Source: an uncultured Pseudomonadota bacterium (lineage in GTDB: Bacteria; Pseudomonadota; Gammaproteobacteria; Burkholderiales; SG8-39). Taken from it: DNA of 64,000 nucleotides. Every line of letters begins with the position of its first letter. Within the stretch, counting starts at the first letter, position 1. Below are positions 1 to 8,967 of the stretch, one piece after another. The DNA lies in assembly GCA_903921325.1 (NCBI GenBank), contig CAIXPL010000019.1:1-64000 (forward strand), written 5' to 3'. Below the pieces are notes generated by a model. That model made no database searches. It had not been told where the DNA came from and saw only the letters and a list, made by a program, of their open reading frames with translations. The position numbers were made by a program, and so were the translations under genes.

Positions 1-138
<138 letters not shown>

Positions 139-281
139 GATCAGTGCCCTGTTACCGAGAATTAATGACGTTAAAAGAGTCAACTACCCGTTCACTGCCA
201 GCCCGACGCGCGCGCCGGGCGACTGCCCCACTACCGCTAAAATCTGCCGCTACCGACCACGAACCGGTCAACCCCGGTTCG

Positions 282-356
<75 letters not shown>

Positions 357-502
357 CGAATTCACACTGCAAACTTCGCTCGCCCTGCCTGTATCTCCTG
401 GCCAGTCAATGTTTTGCTACACACTGCCTGACTGCATTCATACTGCTGTGCTACCCAATGACTGCTGCGTACCGCATTTACTTCCCGGCGCCAGCACCAC
501 AC

Positions 503-576
503 TGGAGCGGGTGAAGGGAATCGAACCCTCGTCGTAAGCTTGGAAGGCTTCTGCTCTACCATTGAGCTACACCCGC
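503..576 (-). tRNA. tRNA-Gly(TCC), CCA encoded
   Basis: GCGGGTGTAGCTCAATGGTAGAGCAGAAGCCTTCCAAGCTTACGACGAGGGTTCGATTCCCTTCACCCGCTCCA cloverleaf. Confidence 0.95.
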
Positions 577-638
577 GTCACCTGACTTCACAACGAGCTT
601 GCTGCCTGCTCGCCGATGTCAGTGACACACCGCATCGG

Positions 639-721
639 TGGAGGGGGTAGGATTCGAACCTACGTAGGCGTAAGCCAACAGATTTACAGTCTGCCCCCTT
701 TAGCCGCTCGGGCACCCCTCC
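639..721 (-). tRNA. tRNA-Tyr(GTA), long variable arm
   Basis: GGAGGGGTGCCCGAGCGGCTAAAGGGGGCAGACTGTAAATCTGTTGGC...GGTTCGAATCCTACCCCCTCCA. Confidence 0.95.
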
Positions 722-870
722 GGAGCTAAACGTCGGATTATGTGTGCTAAGCCCGATCCTGTCAACGTGTTCCAGAGCTTTTCCGACGCATTTTTTGGCT
801 CGAAAGGGCCCACCCGCCACCCGTTTCACAGTCGCCGGCCGCGAACGCTGGCCGGTATCAGGATGAACTC

Positions 871-3800
871 ATGAATGCACCGATCGCCGAGCGCCACCTG
901 GCCGCGGTCTCTCTGGAGGACAAATATACCCAGACCCATGGTCGGGTATTCCTCACCGGCACCCAGGCACTGGTGCGCCTGCCGATGCTGCAGCGCGCGC
1001 GGGACCGCGCCGCCGGCCTCAATACCGCGGCTTACATTACCGGCTATCGCGGCTCGCCACTGGGGTCTTACGATCAGGCGCTGGAGCGGGCGCGCAAGCA
1101 CCTGGACGCCCACCAGATCCGGTTTCAACCGGCGGTCAATGAGGATATCGCCGCCACCGCGCTGTGGGGCACCCAGCAGCTGAACCTGATCGAGCCATCG
1201 CCCTACGACGGGGTGTTTGGCATCTGGTATGGCAAAGGGCCGGGCGTGGACCGCTGCGGCGATGTGTTTCGCCATGCCAATGCCTGTGGCACTTCACCGC
1301 ACGGTGGCGTGCTGGCGCTCGCGGGCGATGATCACGGTGCCAAATCCTCAACCCAGTCGGCGCAATCGGATTTCATTTTTCAGGCGGTGGGCATTCCCAT
1401 CCTCGCGCCGTCCACGGTGCAGGAGATTCTGGATTTCGGCCTGCACGGGTTTGCCATGAGCCGCTTTGCCGGGGTCTGGGTAGCCATCAAGTGCGTGACC
1501 GACGTGGTCGAGAGCGCGGCCACGGTTGATATCGACCCGGCCCGGGTGCGGGTACACCTGCCGGGTGATTTCGCGATGCCTTCGGGGGGGCTCAACATCC
1601 GCTGGCCCGAGATCACCGGTTTCATCGAGCAGGAACAGCGGCTCTACCACGACAAGCTGCGCGCGGTGCTCGCCTATGCGCGCACCAATCGGCTGGATCA
1701 GGCGCTATGGTGTGAGTCTGCGGGCGCCGCGCCCGAAGGCGCGCGGCTGGGCATCGTGGCGACAGGCAAAGCCTGGGGTGATTTGCGCCAGGCGCTCGAT
1801 GATCTGGGCATCGATGAGGCGACCGGCCGACGGATTGGCCTGCGCCTGTACAAAGTCGCCATGCCCTGGCCGCTGGAACCGCACGGCATCACCGGGTTCT
1901 GTCGAGGCTTGCGCGAAGTGGTGGTGATTGAAGAAAAACGGGCTCTGGTTGAAACACAGCTCAAGGACCATCTGTACCACTTGAGCGACAGTGAGCGGCC
2001 ACTGGTCAATGGCAAGTTCCTGGCCGGTGACAGCATACGCATCCAGCCTTCAGGCGGTGAACTGTCGCCCGGACAGGTGGCCCGCTTGATTGCCGAGCGG
2101 CTCAAGCCGTATTACGAATCCGATCGCATCAAGGCACGCCTGGCGGCACTGGATCGCGAGGACGCGCTCGCCCTGCGCGGAGCAGGCGAGGTTGCCCGGA
2201 TACCGTACTTTTGCGCCGGCTGCCCGCACAACACCAGCACCCAGGTACCCGAGGGCAGCCGTGCGCTCGCCGGTATTGGTTGCCACTACATGGCGCAATG
2301 GATGGACCGTCGCACCGCCACCTTCAGCCACATGGGCGGCGAAGGGGCCGCCTGGCTGGGTCAGGCCCCGTTCTCTGCCACGCCGCACGTGTTCGCCAAT
2401 ATCGGCGATGGCACGTATTTTCACTCAGGCATCATGGCGATCCGCGCGGCTGCCGCGGTCAATCTGCGCATCACCTACAAGATCCTGTTCAACGACGCGG
2501 TGGCCATGACCGGCGGGCAATCGGTCGATGGGCCACTCGACGTGCCGCAGATCACGCGACAGGTGGCGGCCGAGGGCGTGGCGCGCGTTGCGGTGGTGAG
2601 CGACGAACCCGACAAATACCCTTCCGATTGCAACTTTGCCCCGGGTGTGACCATCCATCATCGGGACGACCTTGACGCGGTTCAGCGCGAATTGCGCGAG
2701 TACTCGGGCACCTCGGTGCTCGTCTATGACCAGACCTGCGCCGCGGAGAAACGCCGTCGGCGCAAGCGCGGCACGTTTGCCGACCCCGATCGCCGCGTGG
2801 TGATCAACGAGGCAGTGTGCGAGGGATGCGGCGATTGCGGTGTGCAATCAAACTGCGTGGCGATTGAACCCCTGGAGACGGATCTGGGACGTAAACGCCA
2901 GATCAACCAGTCGGCCTGCAACAAGGACGAATCCTGCGTGAAAGGGTTCTGCCCAAGCTTTGTCACGGTCGAAGGCGCACGGCTGCGCAAGCCGCTCGCC
3001 TTGAGCAGCGATGAGTCGCCGACTCACCAAGCGGCTCAATTGCTGAGCAAGCAATCGCCCGCGCACTCAGGCGCGGTGCAGGAGACGCAATCAGCCGCAC
3101 TGTCATCTGCGCAACCCACGCAATCGGAGCAATCAGGCTCGCGATCGGCTTCACAGGCCGCCGATCGGCTGGCCGCGCGGGTCGCCGGCTTGCCGCGCCC
3201 CGACCTGCCCGCGCTGGATGCCGCCTATGGCGTCATCGTCACGGGCATCGGTGGCACCGGGGTGATCACCATCGGTCAGATCATCGGCATGGCCGCGCAC
3301 CTGGAGGGCAAGGGTGCCAGCGTGCTCGATGTGGCCGGGATGGCACAGAAGAACGGTGCAGTGATGTCCTTTGTGCGCATCGGGACCCATCAAGACGATT
3401 TGCACGCAAGCCGGGTCGCGACCGCCGGTGCTGATGCCATCATCGGCTGCGACGCGGTGACCACGGCCGGTGCCGAATGCCTGTCCAAGATGGAGCCGGG
3501 GCGCACCCGTGCGGTGGTGAACCGCGCGCAAACGCCGACCGCCGCGTTCACTCACCAGGCCGACTGGCAATTTCCGCAGGCAAGTATCGAGGCACGCCTG
3601 GCCGAGGCGATCGGGCGCCGCGATCACTTGTGGCTGGTCGACGCGCAGCGCATCGCCACGGTCCTGCTCGGTGATGCAATAGCAACGAATATGTTCATGC
3701 TGGGCTACGCATGGCAGACCGGCTTGCTGCCGGTATCGACCGAGGCGATCGAGGCGGCCATTGAACTCAATGCGGTAGCCGTCCCGATGAACCGTAACGC

Positions 3801-4662
3801 GTTTCGCTGGGGTCGCTGCATGGCGGCAGACCCTGCGGCAGTGGCGCGGCTGGCTACTCCGACGCAGGTGATTTCGTTTCCGGCTGTGGGCCATGCCTCT
3901 GATCGCAGGGCACCGACCGGCGGCAACATTGCGGACCGCGGGGGCGATCGGAACGACGGCAGCCGCCCGGACTCCGGGTACGGCGCGAAAGGCGCATTCG
4001 CGCCCAATGCACCGGGTGCCCACGATGCCCTCGATCCGCTTATCGAGCGGATGTCAGCGCACCTGCAAAACTACCAGGGCAAGGCGCTGGTAGAACGCTA
4101 TCGCCACCTTATCGACGCCGTGCGACAAACCGAACAACAGGTCACCGGTGGCCACGCGCTTTCGCTCGCGGTGGCACGCGGCTATGCCAAATTGCTCGCC
4201 TTCAAGGACGAATACGAAGTCGCGCGCCTGTACACCGAGCCCACGTTTCGCGCCACGCTCGATGCCCAGTTCGAACCCGGCTACACGCTCCGCTTTCATC
4301 TCGCGCCACCAGTGCTTGGCAGGCGCGATCCAGCCACCGGCATTGCCCGCAAGACGACGTTCGGCCCCTGGATGATGACGGGGTTTCATGTACTGGCGCG
4401 GCTGCGCTTTCTGCGCGGCACGCGCTTTGACCCATTTGGCGCCACCGCCGAGCGGCGCATGGAACGCGCGCTGATTGCCGAATACGAGGCTACGGTTACG
4501 CATTTGCTCACTGGTCTTCGTGCCGAGAATGTCGCCCAGGCTGCCGCCATCGCGGCAATTCCTGAGGAGATCCGCGGATTTGGGCATGTGAAGGAACGCG
4601 CGGTTGCCGCCGCGCGCGCGAAAAGCGCCCGACTGCTGGCGAGCTACCAGGCCGCGGCCTGA
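871..4662 (+). CDS. Indolepyruvate ferredoxin oxidoreductase family protein (fused, 1263 aa)
   Basis: TPP-binding GDGTYFHSG region, ferredoxin-like Cys cluster CEGCGDCGVQSNC, gamma-domain GIGGTGVITIGQ. Confidence 0.93.
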   Translation: MNAPIAERHLAAVSLEDKYTQTHGRVFLTGTQALVRLPMLQRARDRAAGLNTAAYITGYRGSPLGSYDQALERARKHLDAHQIRFQPAVNEDIAATALWGTQQLNLIEPSPYDGVFGIWYGKGPGVDRCGDVFRHANACGTSPHGGVLALAGDDHGAKSSTQSAQSDFIFQAVGIPILAPSTVQEILDFGLHGFAMSRFAGVWVAIKCVTDVVESAATVDIDPARVRVHLPGDFAMPSGGLNIRWPEITGFIEQEQRLYHDKLRAVLAYARTNRLDQALWCESAGAAPEGARLGIVATGKAWGDLRQALDDLGIDEATGRRIGLRLYKVAMPWPLEPHGITGFCRGLREVVVIEEKRALVETQLKDHLYHLSDSERPLVNGKFLAGDSIRIQPSGGELSPGQVARLIAERLKPYYESDRIKARLAALDREDALALRGAGEVARIPYFCAGCPHNTSTQVPEGSRALAGIGCHYMAQWMDRRTATFSHMGGEGAAWLGQAPFSATPHVFANIGDGTYFHSGIMAIRAAAAVNLRITYKILFNDAVAMTGGQSVDGPLDVPQITRQVAAEGVARVAVVSDEPDKYPSDCNFAPGVTIHHRDDLDAVQRELREYSGTSVLVYDQTCAAEKRRRRKRGTFADPDRRVVINEAVCEGCGDCGVQSNCVAIEPLETDLGRKRQINQSACNKDESCVKGFCPSFVTVEGARLRKPLALSSDESPTHQAAQLLSKQSPAHSGAVQETQSAALSSAQPTQSEQSGSRSASQAADRLAARVAGLPRPDLPALDAAYGVIVTGIGGTGVITIGQIIGMAAHLEGKGASVLDVAGMAQKNGAVMSFVRIGTHQDDLHASRVATAGADAIIGCDAVTTAGAECLSKMEPGRTRAVVNRAQTPTAAFTHQADWQFPQASIEARLAEAIGRRDHLWLVDAQRIATVLLGDAIATNMFMLGYAWQTGLLPVSTEAIEAAIELNAVAVPMNRNAFRWGRCMAADPAAVARLATPTQVISFPAVGHASDRRAPTGGNIADRGGDRNDGSRPDSGYGAKGAFAPNAPGAHDALDPLIERMSAHLQNYQGKALVERYRHLIDAVRQTEQQVTGGHALSLAVARGYAKLLAFKDEYEVARLYTEPTFRATLDAQFEPGYTLRFHLAPPVLGRRDPATGIARKTTFGPWMMTGFHVLARLRFLRGTRFDPFGATAERRMERALIAEYEATVTHLLTGLRAENVAQAAAIAAIPEEIRGFGHVKERAVAAARAKSARLLASYQAAA

Positions 4663-4712
4663 AGGGAGCCCGATGCAGCCCGCCGCGGCCCCGGCCGCAG
4701 CGCCAATCTCAG

Positions 4713-4833
4713 GGCTGCAGCATCGGGGTCATTGCTGATCGCCGGGCTGCGGATGTTAGGGTAAATGCCGATCATCAGGCTGCCGATGTTGGGTCAGTGC
4801 CGATCCGTGGGCTGCGGATCGGGGTTGTATCCG
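4713..4833. repeat. Degenerate tandem repeat, 32-33 bp period, about 3.7 copies
   Basis: GGCTGC(A/G/C)G(A/C)AT... units begin at 4713, 4745, 4778 and 4810. Confidence 0.75.
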
Positions 4834-5372
4834 AACAGGCCCGGCAGATCAGCGCGTGCCGCGCGGGTAACCGGCAACGCCTGTCCCTGGAACAGGACGC
4901 TGCCAAGCGCGCCGTCCCACAGTGCCTGCAGATCGACACTCCTGCCTTGCGCGGTTTGCAATTGCTCGACAAATCCGAGCAAATCCCGATCGAGCAGTAC
5001 ACCCACGCCGGGCTGGGCATCGAGCACCAGCGCGCCCTCACTGTCGATCACCAGACGCTTCACGTCGCGCACCGGTGCCCCGGTGTCATGACGCACCAAC
5101 CCGATTTGGTCATCACTGACACGATACACATAGGGTGTGAGTTCGAGCACCACCCACACCCGCTGCGGTCCGTTTTGCACGTAGCAGCGGCCGCGCGTGT
5201 CGCGGAAGTAATTGCGTCCGAGAAATGCCGCCAACCCGCGATGGGTGACGGGATCAAATCGGCCGCGACCATCGCCGACCCGCCAGCACCCGCGCGCGTC
5301 CAGGCGCAGCCAACCATAGCAGTCCGGCACGTCCGGCCAGCGCATCATCGCCCGCTCGACCATCTCATCCAT
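4794..5372 (-). CDS. Conserved hypothetical protein (192 aa)
   Basis: Intact ORF MDEMVERAMMRWPDVPDCYGWLRLDARGCW...; conserved-looking composition, specific family not assigned. Confidence 0.75.
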   Translation of the reverse strand: MDEMVERAMMRWPDVPDCYGWLRLDARGCWRVGDGRGRFDPVTHRGLAAFLGRNYFRDTRGRCYVQNGPQRVWVVLELTPYVYRVSDDQIGLVRHDTGAPVRDVKRLVIDSEGALVLDAQPGVGVLLDRDLLGFVEQLQTAQGRSVDLQALWDGALGSVLFQGQALPVTRAARADLPGLFGYNPDPQPTDRH

Positions 5373-5428
5373 AGTGTCTCGTCGCCCTGATCAAACCTGC
5401 CCGCCTCCGGCGCTGCGAACAAGCTGCC

Positions 5429-5434
5429 TATAAT
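5429..5434 (+). promoter_or_regulatory. Consensus -10 hexamer TATAAT upstream of maoC-like gene
   Basis: Exact TATAAT 45 bp before the ATG at 5480; no strong -35 at 17 bp. Confidence 0.4.
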
Positions 5435-5479
5435 CGAAGTCCACAAGCAGCCCCATAACAGACAGCGAGCCCCCAGCCC

Positions 5480-5950
5480 ATGAGCGTACCCGAGCCCTCC
5501 GCGGATCTGCTGTATTTTGACGACTTTCCGGTCGGTCTCAAGGTCGAGATCGACGGGCCGTTGATCGAAGAACAGGCGATGCTTGAATTTGCGCGCCGCT
5601 ACGATCCGCAGGCGTTCCACGTTAATCCCGAACTCGCGCGCGCCTCGCCCTATGGCGGGCTGATCGCCAGTGGCTTCATGACCGCCTCACTCACCATGCG
5701 CATGATCTGTGATGCGTATCTGGCGCGCTCAGCGGGCATAGGCTCACCCGGGTTGAGTGAATTGTCCTGGCTGCGCCCGGTGCGTGCCGGTGATCGGCTG
5801 CACCTCACCATGACGGTGATCGATACACGGATTTCGAACAGCAAGCCGGATCGCGGCTTTGTCACCCATCGCTGGCAGGTTTTCAATCAGACCGGCGACG
5901 CAGTCATGGTGATGGTCGGCAAGGGCATGTTTCTGCGGCGCCCGGCATGA
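5480..5950 (+). CDS. MaoC/hotdog-family dehydratase
   Basis: FARRYDPQAFHVNPELARASPYGGLIASGFMTASL motif typical of the MaoC family. Confidence 0.88.
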   Translation: MSVPEPSADLLYFDDFPVGLKVEIDGPLIEEQAMLEFARRYDPQAFHVNPELARASPYGGLIASGFMTASLTMRMICDAYLARSAGIGSPGLSELSWLRPVRAGDRLHLTMTVIDTRISNSKPDRGFVTHRWQVFNQTGDAVMVMVGKGMFLRRPA

Positions 5951-6014
5951 TGATCGATCGGCTCGCAGTCGCTTTTGCGATCGGCGGTAGCGGCCTGTGT
6001 AAAGGGTGCCTGGG

Positions 6015-6746
6015 ATGATCATCGATCCGGCCGTCCATGTCCTCACCCGGCGCGAGGAAATCGATCCGACGCGCCTCGCCGAGCGCGTGTTCATTGTGCT
6101 CGACATCCTGTTCGCCACCTCCACCATCGTCACCGCACTCGCCCATGGCGCGAAGGCGGTGATACCGGCCATCAATGCGCAAGCCGCGCGCACGATTGCC
6201 AGCCACCACGCCGACGACGACCTGCTTCTCGCCGGTGAACATCTGGCCGATACGATCACGGGCTTTGCCCCACCCACGCCGCTGGCCCTGCTCGAACACG
6301 CGGTTGAAGATCGCCTGGTCATCTACAGCACCACCAACGGCACGGTGGCACTCGAAGCCCTGGCTGGCGCGCAGCATGTCTATGCCGCCGCCCTTTTGAA
6401 TGGCGCGCAGACCATCACCCATGTGCTGCGCGCACACCCGAATTCACGCATCGTGCTGGTCTGCTCAGGATCGATGGGGTTTTTCAACCTGGAGGACTGG
6501 ATCGGGGCCGGCTATCTGGTCGATCTGATCGCCAACGCCCGTGGCGCGGGTGTTGATCTGTCCGATGCCGCACGCGCGGCGCGCAGTTGCTACCGCGCCG
6601 CCGCGCCTTTGGACGGCTTGATGGAAGGCCGCGTCGGACGACTGTTTTCCAATCGCGGCCTCACCCGCGAAATCGACTACGCCAGCCAGTTGAGCGTACT
6701 CGACGCCGTCGTGCGCCGCGAGGGCGAACGACTGGTGCGACTCTGA
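6015..6746 (+). CDS. 2-phosphosulfolactate phosphatase family (ComB-like)
   Basis: VFIVLDILFATSTIVTALAHGAKAVIPA...STTNGTVAL...VLVCSGSMGFFNLEDWIGAG. Confidence 0.8.
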   Translation: MIIDPAVHVLTRREEIDPTRLAERVFIVLDILFATSTIVTALAHGAKAVIPAINAQAARTIASHHADDDLLLAGEHLADTITGFAPPTPLALLEHAVEDRLVIYSTTNGTVALEALAGAQHVYAAALLNGAQTITHVLRAHPNSRIVLVCSGSMGFFNLEDWIGAGYLVDLIANARGAGVDLSDAARAARSCYRAAAPLDGLMEGRVGRLFSNRGLTREIDYASQLSVLDAVVRREGERLVRL

Positions 6747-6846
6747 ACGGATGACTCGGTCAGCAAGCACCGACACCATCGAATCGCGATCGGCCCACCG
6801 AGCGCACGGCCAGTGTGCCGTACGCCAGCGACGCTGCCAGCCGTGA

Positions 6847-7599
6847 TCACTCGCGCACCAGGTTTGCGGTGAGCAGGGCGTGATCGGATCCGCGCGTCCA
6901 GCGCGCGGCGTGATGCACCCGCGCATTCTCGACAGTCAGGCCGCGCACATAAATGCGGTCCAGTCGCAGTAGTGGCCACACCCCGGGAAAGCTGCGTGCA
7001 CCATGCGCACGCCCTGCATGAAAGGCTTCCTTCACGTTCAGCGCGTGCGTCAGTTGCTGGCCGGCACGGCCACGCCAATCGTTGAAATCACCGGCAATGA
7101 CCAGCGGCTCGTCGGCGGGCACCCACTCATGCGCCCGATCGCTCAGTTCGGCAATCTGCTGCTGGCGGCCACGTTCATTGAGTGCAAGGTGCACACAAAT
7201 GCAATGCAGGTTGCCCTGCCCCGCCGGCAACTGCATCTGACAGTACAGTAGCCCGCGGCGCTCGAAGCGATGCGCCGAGACATCATGGTTGTGTGAATGC
7301 ACGATCGGATAGCGCGACAGGATTGCGTTGCCATGATGCCCGTGGTCATAGACCGCGTTGCGGCCGTAGGCAAACGAGGGCCACACCGCATCGGCCAGGA
7401 ACTCATATTGCGGCCGGTCGGGCCAGTTGCGGTAACGCACCGGATGCCCCAGGTGACCCCCGATCACTTCCTGCAAGAAGACCACATCGGCATTGACGGC
7501 ACGCAGGCGTTCGCGAATCTCGTGTACCGCCATGCGCCAGTTGAAATGCGAAAACCCCTTATGGATGTTGTAGGTCGCCACGCGCAGGTTGAATGGCAC
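6847..7599 (-). CDS. Endonuclease/exonuclease/phosphatase family protein
   Basis: VATYNIHKG...VVFLQEV...GDFNDWRG...GSDHALLTANL. Confidence 0.92.
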   Translation of the reverse strand: MPFNLRVATYNIHKGFSHFNWRMAVHEIRERLRAVNADVVFLQEVIGGHLGHPVRYRNWPDRPQYEFLADAVWPSFAYGRNAVYDHGHHGNAILSRYPIVHSHNHDVSAHRFERRGLLYCQMQLPAGQGNLHCICVHLALNERGRQQQIAELSDRAHEWVPADEPLVIAGDFNDWRGRAGQQLTHALNVKEAFHAGRAHGARSFPGVWPLLRLDRIYVRGLTVENARVHHAARWTRGSDHALLTANLVRE

Positions 7600-7604
7600 C
7601 GGGG

Positions 7605-8096
7605 CTACATCCAGTGACTGTCACGCCGCATCGGGCGATCACCGTAGCGCACCGGCAATTGCAGGATGGCATCACGGTTGGACCACGAAAAGCACTTGCT
7701 GGCCGCTTGCGCATACGGTAGCCAGACGAAATCAGTGTGCTCACGGGGTGACAGATGCACATCGACAACGGTGGGTAAGGCAAGACCGAACACATGCTCG
7801 GTGTTCATGATCACCCCCGGCGGATAGCGATTACTCCAGCGGGCGAAGATCTCGAATCGGTTCTCGGTCTGCCAGTCGCTCAGCTCATGGATTGTGGCGT
7901 CGATCCCGGTCTCTTCGGCCACCTCGCGCAAGGCTGCACCGCGCAACGGCTCATCCTCGGCATCGAGACTGCCGGTCACCGACTGCCACAGGTCCTTGCC
8001 CTGCGCACGCTCGATCAAGAGCACGTGCAGATCAAAGGTGTGGATGACCACCAGCACCGAGCGCGGAATCTTGTAGCGCGGTGCCGCAGCCTCCAT
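7605..8096 (-). CDS. nudB: Dihydroneopterin triphosphate diphosphatase (Nudix)
   Basis: MEAAAPRYKIPRSVLVVIH...; Nudix box GAALREVAEETGI; start overlaps the barstar stop (TGATG). Confidence 0.88.
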   Translation of the reverse strand: MEAAAPRYKIPRSVLVVIHTFDLHVLLIERAQGKDLWQSVTGSLDAEDEPLRGAALREVAEETGIDATIHELSDWQTENRFEIFARWSNRYPPGVIMNTEHVFGLALPTVVDVHLSPREHTDFVWLPYAQAASKCFSWSNRDAILQLPVRYGDRPMRRDSHWM

Positions 8097-8536
8097 CAGC
8101 TCGCCGGCCAGCGCGGCAGGCCCGAATCCCACCCCTGCGCGCCATGAATGAACATCCAGAACGGCTTGCCACGCGCCTTCCAGGTGTCGGTAACCGATTG
8201 CAGCACTTCGAGCGCGGTTTCAAAATCATGCCGATGCCCGGCGCCAAAATGCTTGGACTTTTCCAGAACGACCACATAGCCAGCCGCTGGCAACCACGAC
8301 AGATCGGTCAGGCAATCGTTGAGTGCGTCCCAGTTCCTGCCGAAGGACTCCGGAAATTGCATTGCCTTGGCGAAGTGCCCCAGCAGCTCTTCCTTGTGGT
8401 GCACATGTCCGATATCCATCTTGGCAAAGAACAGATGAGCGGCCTTGGCATCCCGCTCGATTTCATAGGGCTCGCTCGCCAGGTGGTAGAGACCCGATTC
8501 GTCTGCCGTTGCCAGAGTGCTCACTTGATCCGTCAT
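8096..8536 (-). CDS. Barstar-family ribonuclease inhibitor
   Basis: FGRNWDALNDCLTDLSWLPAAGYVVVLEKSKHF barstar-type motif. Confidence 0.88.
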   Translation of the reverse strand: MTDQVSTLATADESGLYHLASEPYEIERDAKAAHLFFAKMDIGHVHHKEELLGHFAKAMQFPESFGRNWDALNDCLTDLSWLPAAGYVVVLEKSKHFGAGHRHDFETALEVLQSVTDTWKARGKPFWMFIHGAQGWDSGLPRWPAS

Positions 8537-8961
8537 GGGATGATCCGCCTGAAGGTGTTGTAATGATCGTCGGTGTAATAGGCCTCGCCACCGGCACCCA
8601 TAATCACGCGGCGCGCCCCACGATCGCGGGCGCCGGGTGTCGGTACGGTGTACTCCTTGTAATACTCGCGCGCCTGCGCAGGCAGACGCTTTTCGTAGTT
8701 GCCGAAACGCACGCCATCGTGGGGATACGGAAACGGACCACCACGGCGCGCCAATTCCAGCGTGTCGCGTACCTGCGGCGGCAACTGTCGCAGAGCCACG
8801 CCGGGCGTTGAATCGAAAACCCCGGCATACGCACTCTGCGACCAGCGGCCGCTACCCGCGCCGGGTGGTGCCAGCAGCAACCCGCCGAGGCTGATCAGGA
8901 TAAATGCCGTCAGCGCAATCCGGTGACGCCAACCCTGTGGCATTTGCAGCGCGGCGAGCAT
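8533..8961 (-). CDS. Barnase-like (N1/T1-type) ribonuclease with N-terminal membrane/signal segment
   Basis: VRFGNYEKRLP...ARRVIMGAGGEAYYTDDHYNTFRRI aligns by eye with barnase FSNREGKLP...DRILYS...TTDHYQTFTKI. Confidence 0.88.
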   Translation of the reverse strand: MLAALQMPQGWRHRIALTAFILISLGGLLLAPPGAGSGRWSQSAYAGVFDSTPGVALRQLPPQVRDTLELARRGGPFPYPHDGVRFGNYEKRLPAQAREYYKEYTVPTPGARDRGARRVIMGAGGEAYYTDDHYNTFRRIIP

Positions 8962-8967
8962 CGAGCC

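Noticed and set aside
3151-4023. Long antisense ORFs (for example 3151..4023 -, 21183..22157 -, 44653..45837 -, 54941..55963 +)
   Set aside because: Lie fully opposite well-supported genes; typical shadow ORFs of high-GC DNA with no recognisable domains.
4713-4833. CRISPR array at the tandem repeats (also 28844-28906)
   Set aside because: Units are directly abutting and degenerate with no unique spacers, and no cas genes are present.
8096-8961. Barnase/barstar pair as a phage-defence toxin-antitoxin island
   Set aside because: Embedded in a housekeeping operon with no defence or mobile genes nearby; a defence role is not supported by sequence alone.
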